Of a stretch of DNA of 64,000 nucleotides, positions 20,069 to 30,092 are shown piece after piece. The stretch's first letter is position 1. Every line of letters starts with the position of its first letter. Under the pieces are notes generated by a model that made no database searches, was not told where the DNA came from, and was given only the letters and a program-made list of their open reading frames with translations. The stretch is from positions 1 to 64,000 of the forward strand of contig JYJN01000035.1 in assembly GCA_003263845.1 (NCBI GenBank), in the 5' to 3' direction. The stretch comes from Vibrio aestivus (GTDB taxonomy: Bacteria > Pseudomonadota > Gammaproteobacteria > Enterobacterales > Vibrionaceae). The translations under genes were made by a program, and so were the position numbers.

Positions 20069-21898
20069 TTATTCTACAGTCACACTCTTAGCGAGGTTAC
20101 GTGGCTGATCCACATCCGTACCTTTGATTAAAGCAACATAGTAAGACAATAATTGTAGCGGTAACGTGTACACTATCGGTGCGATGAACTCATCACAATG
20201 CGGTACATTAAGTACTTTCATCGTGTCATCACTTTCAAATGATGCTTGGTCGTCAGCAAATACATACATTAAACCACCACGCGCTCGAACTTCTTCTACA
20301 TTCGATTTCAATTTCTCTAGCAGTTCATTATTAGGCGCGACAACGATTACTGGCATCTCTGCATCAATAAGGGCTAGTGGACCATGCTTAAGCTCACCTG
20401 CAGCATACGCTTCAGCGTGAATGTAAGAAATCTCTTTAAGCTTTAATGCCCCCTCCATTGCTATCGCAGATTGCTCACCTCGGCCTAAGAACAATGAATG
20501 ATTTTTGTCTGCGAAATCCTCTGCCAGTGCTTCAATTTCCTCTGCCATTGACAAGGTTTGCTCAATTTTTGCAGGTAGTGACTGCAGCGCATTGACTAGC
20601 TGTGCCTCTTGCTCAGAAGACAAGGCATTAAAGCGACCTATTGCGCCAGCCAACATTAATAAGCCAGCAAGCTGCACCGTAAAGGCTTTAGTTGATGCTA
20701 CGCCGATTTCTGCCCCTGCCTTCATCATATAAGACAAATCAGATTCACGGACCAGTGACGACCCAGGGACATTACAAATGGTCAAGCTGGCCATGTAGCC
20801 CATCTCTTTTGCAAGGCGCAACGCTGCAAGAGTATCGGCAGTTTCACCTGACTGAGAGATGGTAACCAGCAGTGAGTTTTCAAACACGTGCGACTTACGG
20901 TAGCGAAACTCGGAAGCGATCTCGACGTTACACGAAACTCCAGCCCACTCTTCAAGCCAGTAACGTGCAACCATGCCGGCATGATAACTAGTTCCGCATG
21001 CAATAATCTGAACGTGTTTGACTTTGCTTAGTAGCTCTTGGGCATTATCTCCAAAGATTGAAGAAATCACTTGCCCATTAGCAAGGCGCCCTTCTAGCGT
21101 TCGCTGAATGGCAACCGGCTGCTCATAAATCTCTTTGAGCATATAGTGGCGGTACTCACCTTTATCGCCTGAATCATGGGAGACTTCAGACTCTTTCACC
21201 TCTCGCTTAACTGGCTCACCGGTATGATCGAAAATAGAGACGTCAAAACGCGTCACTTCAGCCACATCACCTTCTTCTAAGAACGCAAAGCGACGAGTCA
21301 CAGGAAGAAGCGCGAGTTGGTCAGACGCAATGAAGTGCTCGCCCATACCATAGCCAATCACTAATGGGCTGCCAGAACGCGCTACAACCACTCGGCTTGG
21401 ATCCGCTTTGTCGAAGACCACAGTACCGTAAGCACCCTCAAGTTGCTTAACGGTTTTCTGAAGCGCCTCAAGTAACGAGTCACTTGTGCGCAGTTCCCAT
21501 TCAACTAAGTGAGCAATCACTTCGGTATCAGTTTGAGATTCGAACACATAACCGCGTTCCACTAACAGCTCACGCAACACCTGGTGGTTTTCGATGATGC
21601 CGTTATGCACAACCGCAATATTGCCCGACATATGTGGGTGAGCATTCACTTCAGACGGTTCACCGTGTGTAGCCCAACGTGTATGGGCAATACCCGTGCC
21701 GCCCGCGACTTGCTTCTCTGAAACCGCTTGAGCCAGTTCGTTGACTTTTCCTAGACGACGCAGGCGAGTCAGGTTTGATAGATTATCTACGACTGCAATC
21801 CCCGCAGAGTCGTAACCTCGATACTCGAGTCTTCTCAGACCTTCAACTAGAATTTCTGCTACATCGCGTTGCGCTACTGCACCAACAATTCCACACAT
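20069..21898 (-). CDS. glmS: Glutamine--fructose-6-phosphate aminotransferase
   Basis: Makes glucosamine-6-phosphate for cell-wall and lipopolysaccharide precursors. The 609-residue enzyme begins MCGIVGAV with the glutaminase nucleophile Cys2 and the YRGYDSAG motif near residue 28. Two SIS domains follow (ACGTSYHAG near 300, SQSGETADT near 346) and the C-terminus ends NLAKSVTVE as in the family. It lies 69 bp after a DeoR-type regulator on the same strand, suggesting one operon. No glmS ribozyme is seen or expected here. Confidence 0.97.
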   Translation of the reverse strand: MCGIVGAVAQRDVAEILVEGLRRLEYRGYDSAGIAVVDNLSNLTRLRRLGKVNELAQAVSEKQVAGGTGIAHTRWATHGEPSEVNAHPHMSGNIAVVHNGIIENHQVLRELLVERGYVFESQTDTEVIAHLVEWELRTSDSLLEALQKTVKQLEGAYGTVVFDKADPSRVVVARSGSPLVIGYGMGEHFIASDQLALLPVTRRFAFLEEGDVAEVTRFDVSIFDHTGEPVKREVKESEVSHDSGDKGEYRHYMLKEIYEQPVAIQRTLEGRLANGQVISSIFGDNAQELLSKVKHVQIIACGTSYHAGMVARYWLEEWAGVSCNVEIASEFRYRKSHVFENSLLVTISQSGETADTLAALRLAKEMGYMASLTICNVPGSSLVRESDLSYMMKAGAEIGVASTKAFTVQLAGLLMLAGAIGRFNALSSEQEAQLVNALQSLPAKIEQTLSMAEEIEALAEDFADKNHSLFLGRGEQSAIAMEGALKLKEISYIHAEAYAAGELKHGPLALIDAEMPVIVVAPNNELLEKLKSNVEEVRARGGLMYVFADDQASFESDDTMKVLNVPHCDEFIAPIVYTLPLQLLSYYVALIKGTDVDQPRNLAKSVTVE

Positions 21899-21967
21899 AG
21901 AGACACCTCTTCCTTATTTTTTATTATCCCAACGGCTGCAAGCAAAGGCCATAAAGTGGGTTATTCA

Positions 21968-22729
21968 TTACGCACAGATTACGGTGATACCGAGTGCTTC
22001 GATTTCTTGTTTATGTTCTGATTTGATATCTCGGTCAGTCACCAAGATATCGATACTGTCCCAACCCAGTTCGAGATTTGGGATTTTACGACCAATTTTG
22101 TCTGATTCGATCATCACAATGACTTCGCGGCAGACTTCGGCCATGACCTTGCTTAAACCAACTAACTCATTAAATGTAGTTGTTCCTCGGCTAAGATCGA
22201 TACCGTCCGCCCCAATAAATAGCTGATCAAAGTCGTATGAACGTAATACCGACTCAGCAACTTGGCCTTGAAAGGATTCTGAATGGGTATCCCAAGTGCC
22301 ACCGGTCATTAACAAAGTAGGCTCGTTTTCGAGCTCATTAAGCGCGTTCGCGACGTGCAACGAGTTGGTCATCACAACCAAGCCTCGCTTATGATTGAGT
22401 TGCTCAATTAAGGCTGCTGTTGTGCTACCGCTGTCGATCACAAGTCTGTTGTGGTCTCGAATCAAGTTTGCAGCTGATTTTGCCAACTCTGACTTTCGTA
22501 CTGAAACTTTTTTAGTCAATTCATCGTTAATCACTTCTTTCGGAAGTGCAATTGCACCTCCATAGCGCCTTAGCAATTGACCATTTTTCTCAAGTGACGC
22601 GAGATCCTTTCTAATTGTGACCTCTGAGGTTTCAAACTTATTAGAAAGTTCCTCAACGCTCACTTCACCTTTATCATTAACTAAGTTAGAAATGGCGTGC
22701 CTTCTCAACTGAGTGTTTCGTTTTGACAT
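21968..22729 (-). CDS. DeoR/GlpR-family transcriptional regulator
   Basis: 253-residue sugar-phosphate-responsive repressor. The N-terminal winged HTH (about residues 5-60) includes VSVEELSNKFETSEVTIRKDLASLEKNGQLLRRYGGA, the DeoR signature. The C-terminal ligand-binding DeoRC domain has VIDSGSTTAALIEQL and LFIGADGIDLSRG. It precedes glmS on the same strand, so an amino-sugar phosphate is a plausible effector (inference). An inverted repeat just upstream is a candidate autoregulatory operator. Confidence 0.93.
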   Translation of the reverse strand: MSKRNTQLRRHAISNLVNDKGEVSVEELSNKFETSEVTIRKDLASLEKNGQLLRRYGGAIALPKEVINDELTKKVSVRKSELAKSAANLIRDHNRLVIDSGSTTAALIEQLNHKRGLVVMTNSLHVANALNELENEPTLLMTGGTWDTHSESFQGQVAESVLRSYDFDQLFIGADGIDLSRGTTTFNELVGLSKVMAEVCREVIVMIESDKIGRKIPNLELGWDSIDILVTDRDIKSEHKQEIEALGITVICA

Positions 22730-22745
22730 TTACTGGCCATGACTT

Positions 22746-22805
22746 AAGTTTCGATTTGAAATGAAGTGTAGTTGAATCGAAACTTATCTGTCCATTTATT
22801 TCGAT
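22746..22805 (-). promoter_or_regulatory. Candidate operator for the DeoR-family regulator
   Basis: Perfect 11-bp inverted repeat AAGTTTCGATT (22746-22756) and AATCGAAACTT (22775-22785), with a third half-site TTTCGAT at 22799-22805. It starts 17 bp upstream of the regulator's ATG. TTTCG-rich repeats are typical DeoR-family operators. Cra, with core TGAATCG, is an alternative binder. Confidence 0.6.
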
Positions 22806-23158
22806 CCAAAAAATTAATCTTTAGCGCAAAAACCTTGTCCTAAGACAATTCTTAAACAGTGATATTGGATTCATTCAATGGTAGAATTCCCACCCGAAAA
22901 GAAACAAAATTACAGAATTGACCGTTATTTTTTTGCAACCTAACCCTTTTAGAGTGGTTAGGTCACAAAAAGTCTGGATTTAAGTGAAATTTGTTAGTCA
23001 TAAAATGACTAAATTAATGAAAGACTTTCAGACCTGAAGCAAAAAATAGATAGGCTCTTAACCTCTTAGCAGGCACAAAATGCTAAGCCAATGAGTCCTT
23101 CTTCAGGCAATGTACCCAACTTTCAAATTGTAACAATACTTACCGGAGAGTATCTTCC
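22806..23158 (+). promoter_or_regulatory. Long structured leader upstream of pyruvate kinase
   Basis: The region before pyk has no ORF that I can support. Three stem-loops are visible: CCTAACC/GGTTAGG at 22939-22962, TTAGTCA/TGACTAA at 22994-23012, and TTAGCA/TGCTAA near 23067-23086. None is followed by a clear T-run, so they are not obvious terminators. Promoter elements were not confidently assigned. A Shine-Dalgarno CGGAGAG precedes the pyk ATG. Confidence 0.4.
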
Positions 23159-24571
23159 ATGAAAAAGACCAAAATCGTTTGTACGATTGGCCCTAAAACT
23201 GAATCTGTTGAGAAACTAACTGAACTTGTAAATGCAGGCATGAACGTAATGCGCCTGAACTTTTCTCACGGTGACTTTGCAGAGCACGGCACTCGTATTG
23301 CGAACTTCCGTAAAGTAATGGAAGAGAAAGGCGAGCAACTTGCTATCCTTCTAGACACTAAAGGTCCAGAAATCCGCACAATCAAACTAGAAAACGGCGA
23401 CGACGTTGATCTAGTAGCTGGTCAAGAATTCACTTTCACAACTGACGCTTCAGTTGTAGGTAACAAAAACACTGTTGCTGTAACTTACCCAGGCTTCGCT
23501 GCTGACCTAGCAGCAGGTAACACTATCCTAGTTGATGACGGCCTAATCGAGATGGAAGTTATCGCAACTACTGAAACTGAAGTTAAGTGTAAAGTTCTTA
23601 ACAACGGTGCTCTAGGCGAAAACAAAGGTGTTAACCTTCCAGGTGTTTCTGTTCAACTTCCTGCACTATCTGAAAAAGATAAAGCTGACCTTAAGTTCGG
23701 TTGTGAGCAAGGCGTTGACTTCGTTGCTGCTTCTTTCATCCGTAAAGAAGAAGACGTTAAAGAGATCCGTGAACTTCTAAACGCTAACGGCGGCGAGAAC
23801 ATCCACATCATTTCTAAGATTGAAAACCAAGAAGGTGTAGATAACTTCGATTCAATCCTTGAAGCTTCTGACGGCATCATGGTAGCTCGTGGTGACCTAG
23901 GTGTTGAAATCCCAGCTGAAGAAGTAATCTTCGCTCAGAAGATGATGATCGAGAAGTGTAACCGCGCACGTAAGATGGTTATCACTGCAACTCAAATGCT
24001 TGACTCTATGATCAGCAACCCACGTCCAACTCGCGCAGAAGCGGGTGACGTTGCAAACGCAATCATGGACGGTACTGATGCAGTAATGCTTTCTGGTGAA
24101 ACTGCGAAAGGTAAGTACCCAGTTGAGGCTGTTACTATCATGGCTCAAATCGCGAACCGTACTGATTCTGCTCTAAAAGCTGAACTAGGTTCTCGTCTAG
24201 ACAGCCCACGTCTACGCATCACTGAAGCAGTATGTAAAGGCGCAGTAGACACAGCTGAGAAACTAGCTGCACCTCTAATCGTTGTTGCAACTGAAGGCGG
24301 TAAGTCTGCACGTTCAGTACGTAAGTACTTCCCAACTGCAAACATCCTTGCTCTAACAACTAACGAAAAGACAGCTGCACAGCTAGTTCTTACTAAAGGT
24401 GTTAAGCCAGTTCTTGTTGACTCTATCGAGAACACAGACGCGTTCTACATCAACGGTAAAGAAATCGCTCTACAATCTGGCCTAGGTAACAAAGGCGACA
24501 TCGTAGTTATGGTTTCTGGTGCACTAGTTGCTTCAGGTACTACTAACACTGCATCTGTACACGTTCTTTAA
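23159..24571 (+). CDS. pykF: Pyruvate kinase (type I, PykF-like)
   Basis: Last step of glycolysis, converting phosphoenolpyruvate and ADP to pyruvate and ATP. 470 residues, start [16 protein letters not shown]. Arg32 and Asn34 lie in MRLNFSHGD; the ISKIENQEG segment contains the catalytic Lys, followed by [12 protein letters not shown] and the signature [20 protein letters not shown]. Length and sequence favour the fructose-1,6-bisphosphate-activated PykF type over the 480-residue PykA type. Codon use is strongly biased, consistent with high expression. Confidence 0.93.
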   Translation: MKKTKIVCTIGPKTESVEKLTELVNAGMNVMRLNFSHGDFAEHGTRIANFRKVMEEKGEQLAILLDTKGPEIRTIKLENGDDVDLVAGQEFTFTTDASVVGNKNTVAVTYPGFAADLAAGNTILVDDGLIEMEVIATTETEVKCKVLNNGALGENKGVNLPGVSVQLPALSEKDKADLKFGCEQGVDFVAASFIRKEEDVKEIRELLNANGGENIHIISKIENQEGVDNFDSILEASDGIMVARGDLGVEIPAEEVIFAQKMMIEKCNRARKMVITATQMLDSMISNPRPTRAEAGDVANAIMDGTDAVMLSGETAKGKYPVEAVTIMAQIANRTDSALKAELGSRLDSPRLRITEAVCKGAVDTAEKLAAPLIVVATEGGKSARSVRKYFPTANILALTTNEKTAAQLVLTKGVKPVLVDSIENTDAFYINGKEIALQSGLGNKGDIVVMVSGALVASGTTNTASVHVL

Positions 24572-24591
24572 TCGACGTTACAAATAGCACA

Positions 24592-24621
24592 AAAAAGAGG
24601 GCCTTGAGCCCTCTTTTTTTA
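24592..24621 (+). terminator. Terminator of pyk
   Basis: Stem AGAGGGC / GCCCTCT with loop CTTGA and a T7 tail, 25 bp after the pyk stop. Confidence 0.92.
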
Positions 24622-24720
24622 TCTCTGTAGCGCGCAACAGGTATGACATACCATTTAGTAATGGTATATTGTTCCGTTATGAACAGACGTTCAGCAGTAC
24701 ACTAGTTACAGAGGAAAATA

Positions 24721-25383
24721 ATGTCTAGCCCAACTCTTGCCGACAAGGTCGCACAGACCATTTATAGTGACATTCTAAATGGTGAGCTTGCTCCAGGGCA
24801 AAAACTCGTAGTTGCCGAGTTAAAGGAGAAGTACCAAGTGGGTGCCTCACCTATCCGAGAAGCTCTTGTTCAACTTTCATGGCAAAAATGCATTGAGTTC
24901 AAACCGCAAAAAGGTTGCTGGGTCGCTGAAACCTGTTTCCATGAACTTCAAGATTTGCTCACGAGCCTAGAGGCTATTTTTCCCCCTCTCATCAAACAAT
25001 CTATTGCTTCCAAGAACCAAGAGTGGGAACGCAAACTACTCAACGCTTATCATCAACTGGCGAAGCTACAAAATCCAAGCCAAGCAGGCATTAAAGTCTG
25101 GTTAGATGGCATTGATGAGTTCTATCAAGCGCTGCTCGACGGCTGTGAAACCCAAACACTTTACGAATTCTGCACGACCATCATCAAACGCCTGATGCGC
25201 TATCGCTACTTAGCGCTTCGTTACAATGTCGATGACTCCTCGAATATTAACGATTTCGACACCATTCTACGATTCGCTCTCAACAAGCAATCTGACGACG
25301 TGATTGGTAAGATCAAGAGCATCATTGAAAAGGACCAACAACGAATGGTTCGCGCGTTGAGTGAGCTTAATCATCAAAGTTAA
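24721..25383 (+). CDS. GntR-family regulator, FCD subfamily
   Basis: 220-residue DNA-binding regulator. The N-terminal GntR winged HTH spans about 8-72 (VAQTIYSDILNGELAPGQKL, then GASPIREALVQLS). The C-terminal half is all-helical and of the FCD/FadR type, which usually binds small organic acids. A Shine-Dalgarno GAGGAAA precedes the ATG. No obvious target operon is adjacent: pyk is upstream on the same strand and the SIMPL gene converges. Effector unknown. Confidence 0.88.
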   Translation: MSSPTLADKVAQTIYSDILNGELAPGQKLVVAELKEKYQVGASPIREALVQLSWQKCIEFKPQKGCWVAETCFHELQDLLTSLEAIFPPLIKQSIASKNQEWERKLLNAYHQLAKLQNPSQAGIKVWLDGIDEFYQALLDGCETQTLYEFCTTIIKRLMRYRYLALRYNVDDSSNINDFDTILRFALNKQSDDVIGKIKSIIEKDQQRMVRALSELNHQS

Positions 25384-25411
25384 CGCCCTGAATTTTTTAG
25401 CTTTACCAAAT

Positions 25412-25442
25412 AATAAAGGCTTGCCAATGGCAAGCCTTTATT
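25412..25442. terminator. Bidirectional terminator
   Basis: Perfect 14-bp stem AATAAAGGCTTGCC / GGCAAGCCTTTATT with loop AAT, between the converging GntR and SIMPL genes. Confidence 0.88.
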
Positions 25443-25456
25443 AATCTTGAATCCGA

Positions 25457-26151
25457 TCAGTCCAACTGATAAATGACGTCGACTCGATCACGAATGATCA
25501 ACGTTGAGTCTTGGTAGCTATTCGATTCCGTTGCTGCCTCCATCGCCATCGCACGCATCATCACAGGCTGACTGTGCTGCATGTTATAGTTGATCTTCCA
25601 AACATCGCCTAACTTACGATCAAACCCTTCTGCTAGCGCATTTGCTTTATAGTTAGCATCTTTAATTGCAACCAGTCTCGCTTGATCTTGATATTTAGCC
25701 TGATCTTTGACTTTCAGCTCGATGCTGTCGACTTGGTTAATACCTTGCTTCAAAGCAATATCGAGATAGCTATTAAGCTTAGCCAGTTCTTGAACCGTCA
25801 CTGTCACTGAGCGGCTTGCTCGATAACCCACCAGCTCAGGCTGACCTTTCTTCGGATAATGATACTGAGGCGCAATGGAGAGATTAGAGCTCTTGATGCT
25901 GTCATTAGATACACCAGCAGCTTTTAGGCTTGTGAGAAAGCCATCAATGGTGCGATCGACGCTCTGCTTCGCCTGCTCAGCAGTTAATGTTGTCTCGACA
26001 ACTTTAACTTTGAATACCGCCATGTCAGGCGTCGCCACCACTTCACCATAACCTGTTGTGACAATATGTGGGAACTCCGGCTTTGCGCCATTACGGTAGC
26101 AGGTACAGACAGACTCATGATAGTGAGGACAAGGGGAGAGAAAACCTTCAT
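25457..26151 (-). CDS. SIMPL-domain periplasmic protein (YggE-like; single-base deletion in read)
   Basis: DUF541/SIMPL protein; the E. coli homologue YggE lowers oxidative stress, mechanism unclear. The mature part starts FPHIVTTGYGEVVATPDMA. The apparent N-terminus in that frame is odd (Cys-rich, no signal), but the other frame encodes a good signal peptide from ATG 26151: MKVFSPLVLTIMSLSVPATV then MAQ. The frames join if one C is added to the CC run (coding strand) near 26079-26081, giving AQSPEFPHIV. The corrected length is 231 residues. I therefore place the start at 26151. Confidence 0.85.
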
Positions 26152-26279
26152 TCGAACAAACCTTATACAAACAAGACTTAAAACATAATAGAACTCAGAC
26201 TCGGCAAGGCCAGAAAAATTCCCAGAAATGACATAAGTCTGACTTAAGAAAGTCTATAAATAGGTTCGAGATTTCAATA

Positions 26280-26306
26280 AAAAAGCGAGGCATTGCCTCG
26301 CTTTTT
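26280..26306 (-). terminator. Terminator of mscS
   Basis: Stem AAAAGCGAGGC / GCCTCGCTTTT with loop ATT, 20 bp beyond the mscS stop; T-tail on the minus strand. Confidence 0.88.
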
Positions 26307-26326
26307 CAACTTATTCACGTTAGGAA

Positions 26327-27193
26327 CTAAGATTCCACTTTGTTCAAATGAACATCCATTTGTGGGAATGGGATCTCAATACCTTCTGCATCCAGCGCTT
26401 CTTTAATCGCTTGTAGAGAGTCAAAGTAAACATCCCAGTAATCAGCCGTTTTCACCCAAGGACGAACCACGAAGTTTACCGAAGAGTCAGCCAGCGCAAC
26501 CACACCAATCGTCGTACCTGGCTCTTTCAGAATACGCTCATCCGACTCAAGTACTTTTGCAATTACTTCTTTGGTCTTCTTCAGATCCGCACCGTAAGAA
26601 ACGCCAATCACGTGGTCGATACGACGCGTCTCATGACGAGAGTAGTTTGTAATAGGGCTACCGATAACCGAACCGTTTGGTACAACAACCATCTTGTTGT
26701 CTGGCGTAGTTAGAATCGTTTGGAAAATTTGAATTGATTCAACAGAACCCGCAACACCACCAATTTCTACATAGTCGCCTGATTTAAATGGACGGAAACC
26801 GACAATCAGTACGCCTGCTGCAAAGTTAGACAGCGAACCTTGAAGAGCTAAACCAATAGCAAGACCGGCAGCACCAATCACCGCTACTACAGAAGCAGTT
26901 TGCACCCCTAGTCGACCTAACGCTGCAATCAATACGATAACAAACAAAGTGTAGCGAACTAAGCCATGGATAAACTCAATAACTGCTTTATCCATTTTCT
27001 TCTTGCTTAGTACTTTAGCAACACTATTTGCCACAGCTTTAACAACGATATTACCGATGAATAGAATAAGCAGAGCGGAAAAAATATTCACACCATACTG
27101 AACGAGCAAATCAGAATTATTCGTTAGCCAGCTCTCAGCCTGTTCAATTCCATCGATTAACGGGGTTTCCAAGCCCACTGATTCTTCAGCCAT
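26327..27193 (-). CDS. mscS: Small-conductance mechanosensitive channel MscS
   Basis: Inner-membrane pressure-relief channel opening on hypo-osmotic shock. The 288-residue product has three N-terminal TM helices. TM3 is the Gly/Ala-rich pore helix GAAGLAIGLALQGSLSNFAAG (given here as the family hallmark), and the beta domain follows with FRPFKSGDYVEIGGVAGSV. The length matches E. coli MscS (286). The start MAEESVGLE is chosen over one three codons upstream. It lies downstream of fbaA as in E. coli (fbaA-mscS). Confidence 0.95.
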   Translation of the reverse strand: MAEESVGLETPLIDGIEQAESWLTNNSDLLVQYGVNIFSALLILFIGNIVVKAVANSVAKVLSKKKMDKAVIEFIHGLVRYTLFVIVLIAALGRLGVQTASVVAVIGAAGLAIGLALQGSLSNFAAGVLIVGFRPFKSGDYVEIGGVAGSVESIQIFQTILTTPDNKMVVVPNGSVIGSPITNYSRHETRRIDHVIGVSYGADLKKTKEVIAKVLESDERILKEPGTTIGVVALADSSVNFVVRPWVKTADYWDVYFDSLQAIKEALDAEGIEIPFPQMDVHLNKVES

Positions 27194-27472
27194 AAAAAGC
27201 ATCCTCTATACGTAACGACTCATAAAATGTATTGCCTGAACTTCAATATATTTCTAGGCACTATTATTGACATGTTCAATCTATGCCAAGATTTCGGCAC
27301 AATATCTTATCTGTAACAATTTGCAAAGTAAGAGTTATGTGAGAAATGGCATAAGCTTAGATTGCCATTCATTTTTAACATCAAACCATTACAGGTTACG
27401 CAATGCTTTTACATTTCGCTAGCATTTTTATGACTAACTTAGAGCATTTAATGACGATTCTCAGGAACAAAA
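27194..27472. other. Intergenic region between fbaA and mscS
   Basis: About 280 bp, AT-rich, presumably holding the mscS promoter on the minus strand. No ORF, repeat or recognisable operator was found. Confidence 0.5.
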
Positions 27473-27495
27473 AAACCCGCCATTAGGCGGGTTTC
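27473..27495 (-). terminator. Terminator of fbaA
   Basis: Stem AAACCCGCC / GGCGGGTTT with loop ATTA and a T-run on the minus strand, about 30 bp after the fbaA stop. Confidence 0.88.
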
Positions 27496-27525
27496 AAAAT
27501 CTGTATAACGCTTACAATCGATTGA

Positions 27526-28602
27526 TTATAGTACGTCTACTGCGTTTAGGTCAGCGAACGCTTGCTCAAGACGAGTAACCATAGAAGCTTGACCAGCACG
27601 TAGCCATACGCGTGGATCGTAGAACTTCTTGTTTGGCTGATCTTCACCTTTAGGGTTACCGATTTGACCTTGTAGGTAATCAAAGTTCTCAGCAGAGTAC
27701 TTACGGATACCATCCCAAGTTGCCCACTGTGTATCAGTATCGATGTTCATTTTGATAACACCGTAGCCGATAGACTCAGTGATCTCTTCTTGAGAAGAAC
27801 CAGAACCACCGTGGAATACGAAGTTTAGAGCGTTAGGTGCGATACCGAACTTCTCTGCACAGTATGCTTGAGAGTCACGTAGGATAGTTGGAGTCAGTAC
27901 AACGTTACCAGCTTGGTAAACACCGTGTACGTTACCGAAAGATGCAGCGATAGTGAAACGTGGGCTAACAGCGCTTAGTTTCTCGTATGCGTATGCAACG
28001 TCTTCTGGAGAAGTGTAAAGCTCAGAAGCGTCCATATCAGAGTTATCAACGCCGTCTTCTTCACCACCAGTACAACCAAGTTCGATCTCGATTGTCATGT
28101 TCATTTTAGCCATGCGCTCTAGGTACTTAGCACATGTCTCGATGTTCTCTTCTAGAGACTCTTCAGAAAGGTCTAGCATGTGAGAAGAGAATAGTGGCTT
28201 ACCAGTTTGAGCGAAGAACTCTTCACCCGCGTCTAGTAGACCGTCGATCCATGGAAGAAGTTTCTTAGCAGCGTGGTCAGTGTGTAGGATAACTGGAACA
28301 CCGTATGCTTCAGCTACAGCGTGAACGTATTTAGCACCAGCTACAGCACCAAGGATTTGAGCACCTTGACCTTCAAGTTTAACGCCTTTACCAGCGAAGA
28401 AAGCTGCACCGCCGTTAGAGAACTGAACAACAACTGGAGATTTAACTTTAGCTGCTGCTTCTAGTACTGCGTTTACAGAGTCAGTACCAACAACGTTTAC
28501 TGCAGGAAGAGCAAATTTGTTCTCTTTTGCTACTTCAAAAACTTTCTGTACGTCATCGCCAGAGATAACACCTGGTTTTACAAAATCGAAGATCTTAGAC
28601 AT
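27526..28602 (-). CDS. fbaA: Fructose-bisphosphate aldolase, class II
   Basis: Zinc-dependent glycolytic aldolase, 358 residues. The zinc and catalytic motif VILHTDHAAKKLLPW is near residue 106-120, the second ligand region is EIELGCTGGEEDGVDN, and FGNVHGVYQAGNVVL and FHGGSGSS follow. Strong codon bias indicates high expression. It is the last gene of the epd-pgk-fbaA cluster, 174 bp after pgk, with its own terminator. A PurR/LacI-type palindrome lies at 28680-28691 upstream. Confidence 0.97.
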   Translation of the reverse strand: MSKIFDFVKPGVISGDDVQKVFEVAKENKFALPAVNVVGTDSVNAVLEAAAKVKSPVVVQFSNGGAAFFAGKGVKLEGQGAQILGAVAGAKYVHAVAEAYGVPVILHTDHAAKKLLPWIDGLLDAGEEFFAQTGKPLFSSHMLDLSEESLEENIETCAKYLERMAKMNMTIEIELGCTGGEEDGVDNSDMDASELYTSPEDVAYAYEKLSAVSPRFTIAASFGNVHGVYQAGNVVLTPTILRDSQAYCAEKFGIAPNALNFVFHGGSGSSQEEITESIGYGVIKMNIDTDTQWATWDGIRKYSAENFDYLQGQIGNPKGEDQPNKKFYDPRVWLRAGQASMVTRLEQAFADLNAVDVL

Positions 28603-28679
28603 GGATATAATCCTATTTTACTGTCATTTAGAAAAATTGTTCGTTTTAAAAATATAAAACTGATTAAGTTTAAATTTTT

Positions 28680-28691
28680 GCAAACGTTTGC
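28680..28691. promoter_or_regulatory. LacI/PurR-type palindrome upstream of fbaA
   Basis: Perfect palindrome GCAAACGTTTGC, 78 bp before the fbaA ATG. It matches the core of the PurR operator (GCAAACGTTTKC). Other LacI-family regulators bind similar sites, so the protein is not certain. Confidence 0.5.
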
Positions 28692-28739
28692 TCACAACGT
28701 GCGCTATTCTAGCAAAAAAATGTGATGTGCCGCAAACAA

Positions 28740-28769
28740 GAAAGCGGGAGAATTTCTTCCCCCGCTTTA
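28740..28769 (-). terminator. Terminator or attenuator after pgk
   Basis: Stem AAAGCGGG / CCCGCTTT, with extra pairing GAA/TTC near the loop, immediately after the pgk stop on the minus strand. Confidence 0.75.
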
Positions 28770-28776
28770 TGCATAA

Positions 28777-29937
28777 TTACTTAGCGCGTTCTTCTAGCAT
28801 TGCAACTGCTGGAAGTACTTTACCTTCAACAAACTCAAGGAAAGCACCGCCGCCAGTAGAGATGTAAGAAACATCTGCTTTGATACCGAACTTGTCGATA
28901 GCTGCTAGCGTGTCACCACCACCTGCTACAGAGAAACCTGCAGATTCAGCGATTGCTTTAGAGATACCTGCAGTACCTGCTTCGAAGTTCTTGAATTCGA
29001 ATACACCTACTGGGCCATTCCAAAGGATAGTTTTTGCGTTGCCGATGATTTCAGCCAGTGCTGCAGTTGAATCTGGACCTAGGTCGAAGATCATGTCGTC
29101 GTCTGCTACTTCAGAAACGTGCTTGATTTCAGCTTCTGCGTTCTCGTCGAATGCTTTCGCGCATGCAACGTCAGTTGCTACTGGGATAGAACACTCTTTC
29201 ATTAGTTTCTGTGCAGTTTCAACTAGGTCTGCTTCGTATAGTGACTTACCTACGTTGTGGCCATCAGCTGCGATGAACGTGTTTGCGATACCACCACCAA
29301 CAACAAGTTGGTCAGCTACTTTAGATAGAGACTCTAGAACAGTTAGTTTAGTAGAAACTTTAGAACCACCAACGATAGCCACTAGTGGGCGCTCTGGGTT
29401 ATCCATTGCTTTACCAAGTGCTTCTAGTTCAGCCGCTAGTAGAGGACCTGCACACGCTACAGGTGCATTCATGCCAACACCATGAGTTGATGCTTGTGCA
29501 CGGTGAGCAGTACCGAATGCATCCATTACGAACACGTCACATAGTGCAGCGTATTTCTTAGATAGCTCTTCTTCGTTCTTCTTTTCGCCTTTGTTAAAAC
29601 GAACGTTTTCAAGAACAACAAGCTCACCTGTGTTTAGCTCAAGACCGTTTAGGTAATCTTTTGCTAGTTTAACGTCGCAGTCTAGTGCGTCGTTTAGGTA
29701 GTTAACTACTGGTTGTAGAGAGAACTCTTCTGCGTACTCACCTTCAGTTGGACGACCCAGGTGTGAAGTAACCATTACTTTAGCACCCGCTTCTAGGCAG
29801 CGCTTAATTGTTGGTAGAGATGCAAGAATACGAGCATCTGAAGTTACTTTACCGTCTTTCACTGGAACGTTTAGATCAGCACGGATGAATACACGTTTAC
29901 CTGCTAGATCCAGGTCAGTCATCTTGATTACAGACAT
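28777..29937 (-). CDS. pgk: Phosphoglycerate kinase
   Basis: Glycolytic ATP-generating kinase, 386 residues. The N-terminal substrate site is [11 protein letters not shown], followed by [11 protein letters not shown]-terminal nucleotide-binding elements are [16 protein letters not shown] and [11 protein letters not shown]; the last is slightly varied from the usual GGGDT context ([11 protein letters not shown] here). The start at 29937 ([11 protein letters not shown]) is the family start. It sits between epd (upstream) and fbaA (downstream). Confidence 0.97.
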   Translation of the reverse strand: MSVIKMTDLDLAGKRVFIRADLNVPVKDGKVTSDARILASLPTIKRCLEAGAKVMVTSHLGRPTEGEYAEEFSLQPVVNYLNDALDCDVKLAKDYLNGLELNTGELVVLENVRFNKGEKKNEEELSKKYAALCDVFVMDAFGTAHRAQASTHGVGMNAPVACAGPLLAAELEALGKAMDNPERPLVAIVGGSKVSTKLTVLESLSKVADQLVVGGGIANTFIAADGHNVGKSLYEADLVETAQKLMKECSIPVATDVACAKAFDENAEAEIKHVSEVADDDMIFDLGPDSTAALAEIIGNAKTILWNGPVGVFEFKNFEAGTAGISKAIAESAGFSVAGGGDTLAAIDKFGIKADVSYISTGGGAFLEFVEGKVLPAVAMLEERAK

Positions 29938-30039
29938 GATTTGTCCTCTCAACTATTTAATAATTAAAGTTTTTGGAAACCCGGCAACCTTGCCGAGCCT
30001 ATTAATTCGTCAAACTGCTTATTGATATGGAGATAAGCC

Positions 30040-30071
30040 ATAATTATTTCAAGGTTAAAAATAATTATTTC
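30040..30071. repeat. Direct repeat in epd-pgk spacer
   Basis: ATAATTATTTC occurs at 30040-30050 and again at 30061-30071, exactly 21 bp apart (two helical turns). Function unknown; it could be a regulator site for pgk. Confidence 0.4.
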
Positions 30072-30092
30072 TCCTGCATCCGTTCCTTCTTC

